DNA of 25,549 nt from Flavobacteriaceae bacterium (lineage in GTDB: Bacteria > Bacteroidota > Bacteroidia > Flavobacteriales > Flavobacteriaceae), in assembly GCA_030694835.1 (NCBI GenBank), contig JAUYUF010000140.1, forward strand, positions 1 to 25,549, in the 5' to 3' direction. Below the pieces are notes generated by a model that worked only from the letters and a program-made list of their open reading frames with translations, was not told the DNA's origin and did not search any database. Each line of letters opens with the position of its first letter. Within the stretch, counting starts at the first letter, position 1. This document shows positions 23,426 to 25,549 of this stretch, one piece after another. The position numbers and the translations under genes are program-made.

Positions 23426-24568
23426 ATGAAAAATAGTTGTAAATTATTACACCTAAATAGAATCCAAATAGGAATCATTTTGTTTGTTACGTTATCTTCA
23501 TCTAACATTTCTGCACAGGAAACAACTATTCCGAAAATTCCTACAGAATGGCCTTTGAATATGCAAAATTCTATGTCGTCAAAAAGGTTAATTCTGATTG
23601 AACATTCAAAAATATACGATGCAAAAGTAGATGATTTTAATGCGCGATGTGGTTTAGTAAAGGAAAATGATTATCAAAAATTATCAGCTTGTAGAAAAAA
23701 GTCTGGTATTTTAGATGCTGAAAGTGATTTATTAGATAAAGAGGTAGAAATATTTTTGGCAACTTTTAATGATAACGAAAGAATATACAAAGCATATAAA
23801 GAACAAAAAGAATTCAAGGAAAGCGAGCAGGTAAAAATTGATCAAATCATTACCGAACAGAAACACCTTATTCAGCAACGGCTTAAAGAGCCTAATCGGT
23901 GGAGTAATGGAGTAATTAATTCGTTAAAAACAAATGAACCGCCACTTCCGTATAAAAGATTTAATGAGCTTGAATCGGGAGACGTAATTTTATTTTCACC
24001 AAGTCAAGAAAGTAGTATTACTGATAAAATTACTGGTAAAGCTATTATTAAGGCAGATCAAATTGCTTCAGGCTCAAATGTGTCTAGTGCTTCTCATACC
24101 GTTACCTATCTTAAAGAAGAAAATGGTAAAAAGCTTTTTCTTGACAATATTCCGGGTCAGGGTCCAAAAATTATTTCAGAAGATGAATTACTTAAATCAT
24201 ATGGAGATCGTGATACTCAAGTTGCAAAATTAAATACTTATGGAATTGCACAACCATTAAATAAGGAAGAAGCAATTAAATTGTATGAAACGGCGAAGGA
24301 AATGGAAGTTAAAAATAAAGCAGACAAAGTAAATAAAGCAGGTAATTTAGTTGATACTACAAATTATGGAGCAATTGGTAAAGATAATATAGTTTGTTCC
24401 GAAGCTAGTTGGATACTTCTTAAATCTACTGGTAGAGAAATGCCTAAATCAAAATCTCAAGAAGCAAAAACATTAGGTGTCGATTTCAGTCCATCAGATT
24501 TTTATGAAAATGTTCAATATTTTTTAGTTACACCTCTAAGTATAAATTCTGAAAAAAAAATGTATTAA
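23426..24568 (+). CDS. Exported permuted NlpC/P60 (YiiX-like) enzyme
   Basis: 380 aa. The signal peptide ends near residue 31 (NISAQ). Residues about 50-170 are charged and helical. The C-terminal domain shows the circularly permuted NlpC/P60 order: LESGDVILF (G185-D186), the histidine of SASHTVTYL (H224), FLDNIPGQGP, and the late cysteine of NIVCSEASWIL (C324). In permuted papain-like enzymes (YiiX, LRAT-like) the His comes before the Cys, as here. Substrates in the family are peptidoglycan peptides or acyl-lipid/amide bonds; which applies cannot be told. The signal peptide suggests action in the periplasm or outside the cell. It has no visible immunity-protein partner. Confidence 0.75.
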   Translation: MKNSCKLLHLNRIQIGIILFVTLSSSNISAQETTIPKIPTEWPLNMQNSMSSKRLILIEHSKIYDAKVDDFNARCGLVKENDYQKLSACRKKSGILDAESDLLDKEVEIFLATFNDNERIYKAYKEQKEFKESEQVKIDQIITEQKHLIQQRLKEPNRWSNGVINSLKTNEPPLPYKRFNELESGDVILFSPSQESSITDKITGKAIIKADQIASGSNVSSASHTVTYLKEENGKKLFLDNIPGQGPKIISEDELLKSYGDRDTQVAKLNTYGIAQPLNKEEAIKLYETAKEMEVKNKADKVNKAGNLVDTTNYGAIGKDNIVCSEASWILLKSTGREMPKSKSQEAKTLGVDFSPSDFYENVQYFLVTPLSINSEKKMY

Positions 24569-24663
24569 ATTTTCTATTTCAGTTTTTGGTTTTTGAAATA
24601 ATAATTATAAATAATGTTAAACTTCAATATTAGAAATAGATATTAACATCTTATTCTTTTTTT

Positions 24664-25185
24664 ATGAAAAAACTCTTTTATATTATCACTATATTCATAA
24701 GCACACTGGGTGCTTTTGCTCAAAACAATAGTTCAAACATCATTTTTGTTCGCCAAGATACTATTATACTAAAAGCTTCAGAAAGTGAATGGTTAATCAA
24801 ATCACTATTAAAAAATGATTCAGGTTTAACACATCAATCTAGTAAAACTTTGCCGATAGTTATTTTAGAATTAATAGAAAAAGGGACTTTGAATTCCAAT
24901 GATCCAATAAGTAATAATGCAATTCCTCCTAAAGAAATTTATAGTTGGAAAATGCCTATTGATACTCTAGCATTATATGATGAAGTAGGCAATGTTATAT
25001 ATAAGATAAAACAGCAAATTCTAAATCCTAATACAATTACCCAAATAAGAATAGCTCAAGATTGGTATTTTAACCAAAATGATGGAAAGTTTCAATGCGA
25101 TATTAAATGGATTGAATTGCTTAGGGAAATTTATTTTTCGAATCTATTTGTAGGTTGCGAACCTTTTTGTCGTATTTATTATTGA
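24664..25185 (+). CDS. Exported small protein, faintly GldN-like
   Basis: 173 aa with a clear signal peptide (MKKLFYIITIFISTLGAFAQ). The mature protein has LIEKGTLNSNDPIS in the middle and ITQIRIAQDWYFN toward the end. That order loosely recalls GldN/PorN of the type IX secretion/gliding machinery, where a segment like KEDWFFDK is followed by IIGI. GldN is much longer (about 300 aa) and the likeness is weak, so this is a low-confidence hint. The C-terminus is Cys-containing (GCEPFCRIYY). It lies 95 nt after the NlpC/P60-like gene and is the last gene before attR. Confidence 0.65.
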   Translation: MKKLFYIITIFISTLGAFAQNNSSNIIFVRQDTIILKASESEWLIKSLLKNDSGLTHQSSKTLPIVILELIEKGTLNSNDPISNNAIPPKEIYSWKMPIDTLALYDEVGNVIYKIKQQILNPNTITQIRIAQDWYFNQNDGKFQCDIKWIELLREIYFSNLFVGCEPFCRIYY

Positions 25186-25442
25186 TTAATCATTTTTAAC
25201 TTTTGTATAGTTAGGAATAAGACATCTGCGAATTTTTCAAATTAATATTAAGGAGTAAATTCTTAACTAAAAGTGAATTAATAATGATTTTATTGGTTAA
25301 ATATAATTTTAGGTATTAACCTCTATTAATCGTAAAAATACGGAGGCATAGTTGTCATTTAGAGTGATAAAAAGTTAACTCATTAATTTTCTTATAATTG
25401 AGTATTGAATTATTGAATTCCAGCTGCAGCTTCTGTCAAGAA

Positions 25443-25549
25443 GGGGAGCAAAACGAAGACTTACAAGTAATTGTAGGTCTTTTTTGTGTTATTTTTTAGC
25501 TCCATAGTTCAACGGATAGAATAGAAGTTTCCTAAACTTTAGATTCAGG
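25443..25549 (+). repeat. attR: right copy of the att repeat (cut by window end)
   Basis: Identical to 12256-12362 over all 107 visible bases. It contains the 6-nt tRNA-Asn end, the terminator hairpin and the first 52 nt of a second tRNA-Arg. The preceding 257 bp (25186-25442) are AT-rich and show no gene. Confidence 0.93.
25498..25549 (+). tRNA. Second tRNA-Arg (CCT), 3' end outside window
   Basis: The first 52 nt match the left tRNA-Arg exactly, including the CCT anticodon. It is no longer linked to the tRNA-Asn promoter, and an att terminator stands directly before it. Whether it is complete cannot be seen. Confidence 0.8.

Larger units (their letters stand above)
12256..25449. mobile_element. 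Integrative element in tRNA-Asn, composite of two units
   Basis: The element is bounded by long direct repeats at the tRNA-Asn 3' end and has a tyrosine recombinase next to attL. A third att copy at 22393 divides it into an integrase-bearing unit of about 10.1 kb with defence-type genes and a unit of about 3.0 kb without integrase. No conjugation, relaxase, capsid or other structural genes are visible. I therefore read it as a small genomic island or mobilisable element, not a complete ICE or prophage. Confidence 0.88.
22393..25449. mobile_element. Second, integrase-less unit between internal att and attR
   Basis: About 3 kb flanked by att copies in direct orientation, with three exported-protein genes and no recombinase. 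It fits a cis-mobilisable remnant accreted beside an integrase-bearing element. It could also be the right end of a single element that suffered an internal rearrangement. Confidence 0.6.

Noticed and set aside
12256..25449. Complete ICE or prophage
   Set aside because: No relaxase, coupling protein, type IV secretion, capsid, terminase or tail genes are visible.

Overview
The window looks like the chromosome of a Flavobacteriaceae member, probably Flavobacterium or a close relative. The DNA is AT-rich. Several promoters match the Bacteroidetes form TTG-N19-TAnnTTTG. The core genes (a THC0290_0291-type protein, a lipoprotein with an Ig-like domain, dimeric glycyl-tRNA synthetase, a large outer-membrane barrel ending in Phe) fit that family. 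Genus and species are inference.

Region 1 (1-12255) is ordinary chromosome. It holds the end of a DinB-like gene, a cystathionine gamma-synthase-type enzyme, a leftward cluster (comF, Ig-like lipoprotein, THC0290_0291-type protein), a membrane-anchored coiled-coil protein, glyS, a 1127-aa outer-membrane barrel, tatD, a retropepsin-like protease and tRNA-Asn(GTT).

Region 2 (12256-25449) is an integrated element in the 3' end of tRNA-Asn. A repeat beginning GGGGAGCAAAACGAAG occurs three times: at 12256 (attL, followed by tRNA-Arg(CCT)), at 22393 (shorter internal copy) and at 25443 (attR, identical to attL over at least 107 bp and cut by the window end). The tyrosine recombinase at 12590 sits beside attL. 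It lacks the first catalytic arginine, as IntDOT-type Bacteroidetes integrases do. On the bottom strand all three att copies read GTTTTGC followed by TCCCC, and the flanks diverge just after that, which resembles the core and overlap used by IntDOT.

The first unit (12256-22399) carries defence-type cargo. A leftward operon encodes a single-chain type IIG restriction-modification enzyme, a DUF3800 protein and an unrecognised 161-aa protein. A candidate small RNA gene with a complete promoter and terminator faces the end of that operon. A rightward pair encodes a PLD-family nuclease with a C-terminal HTH-like domain and a P-loop ATPase of the Sll1717 type. The unit ends with a small hypothetical protein and an AAA ATPase cut off exactly at the internal att copy.

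The second unit (22400-25449) has no integrase. It holds three genes for exported proteins: a glycine-rich protein, a circularly permuted NlpC/P60 (YiiX-like) enzyme and a short protein faintly like GldN. It may be moved in trans by the neighbouring integrase.

Because the left att region includes tRNA-Arg, that tRNA stays downstream of the tRNA-Asn promoter after insertion. The right copy is separated from it.
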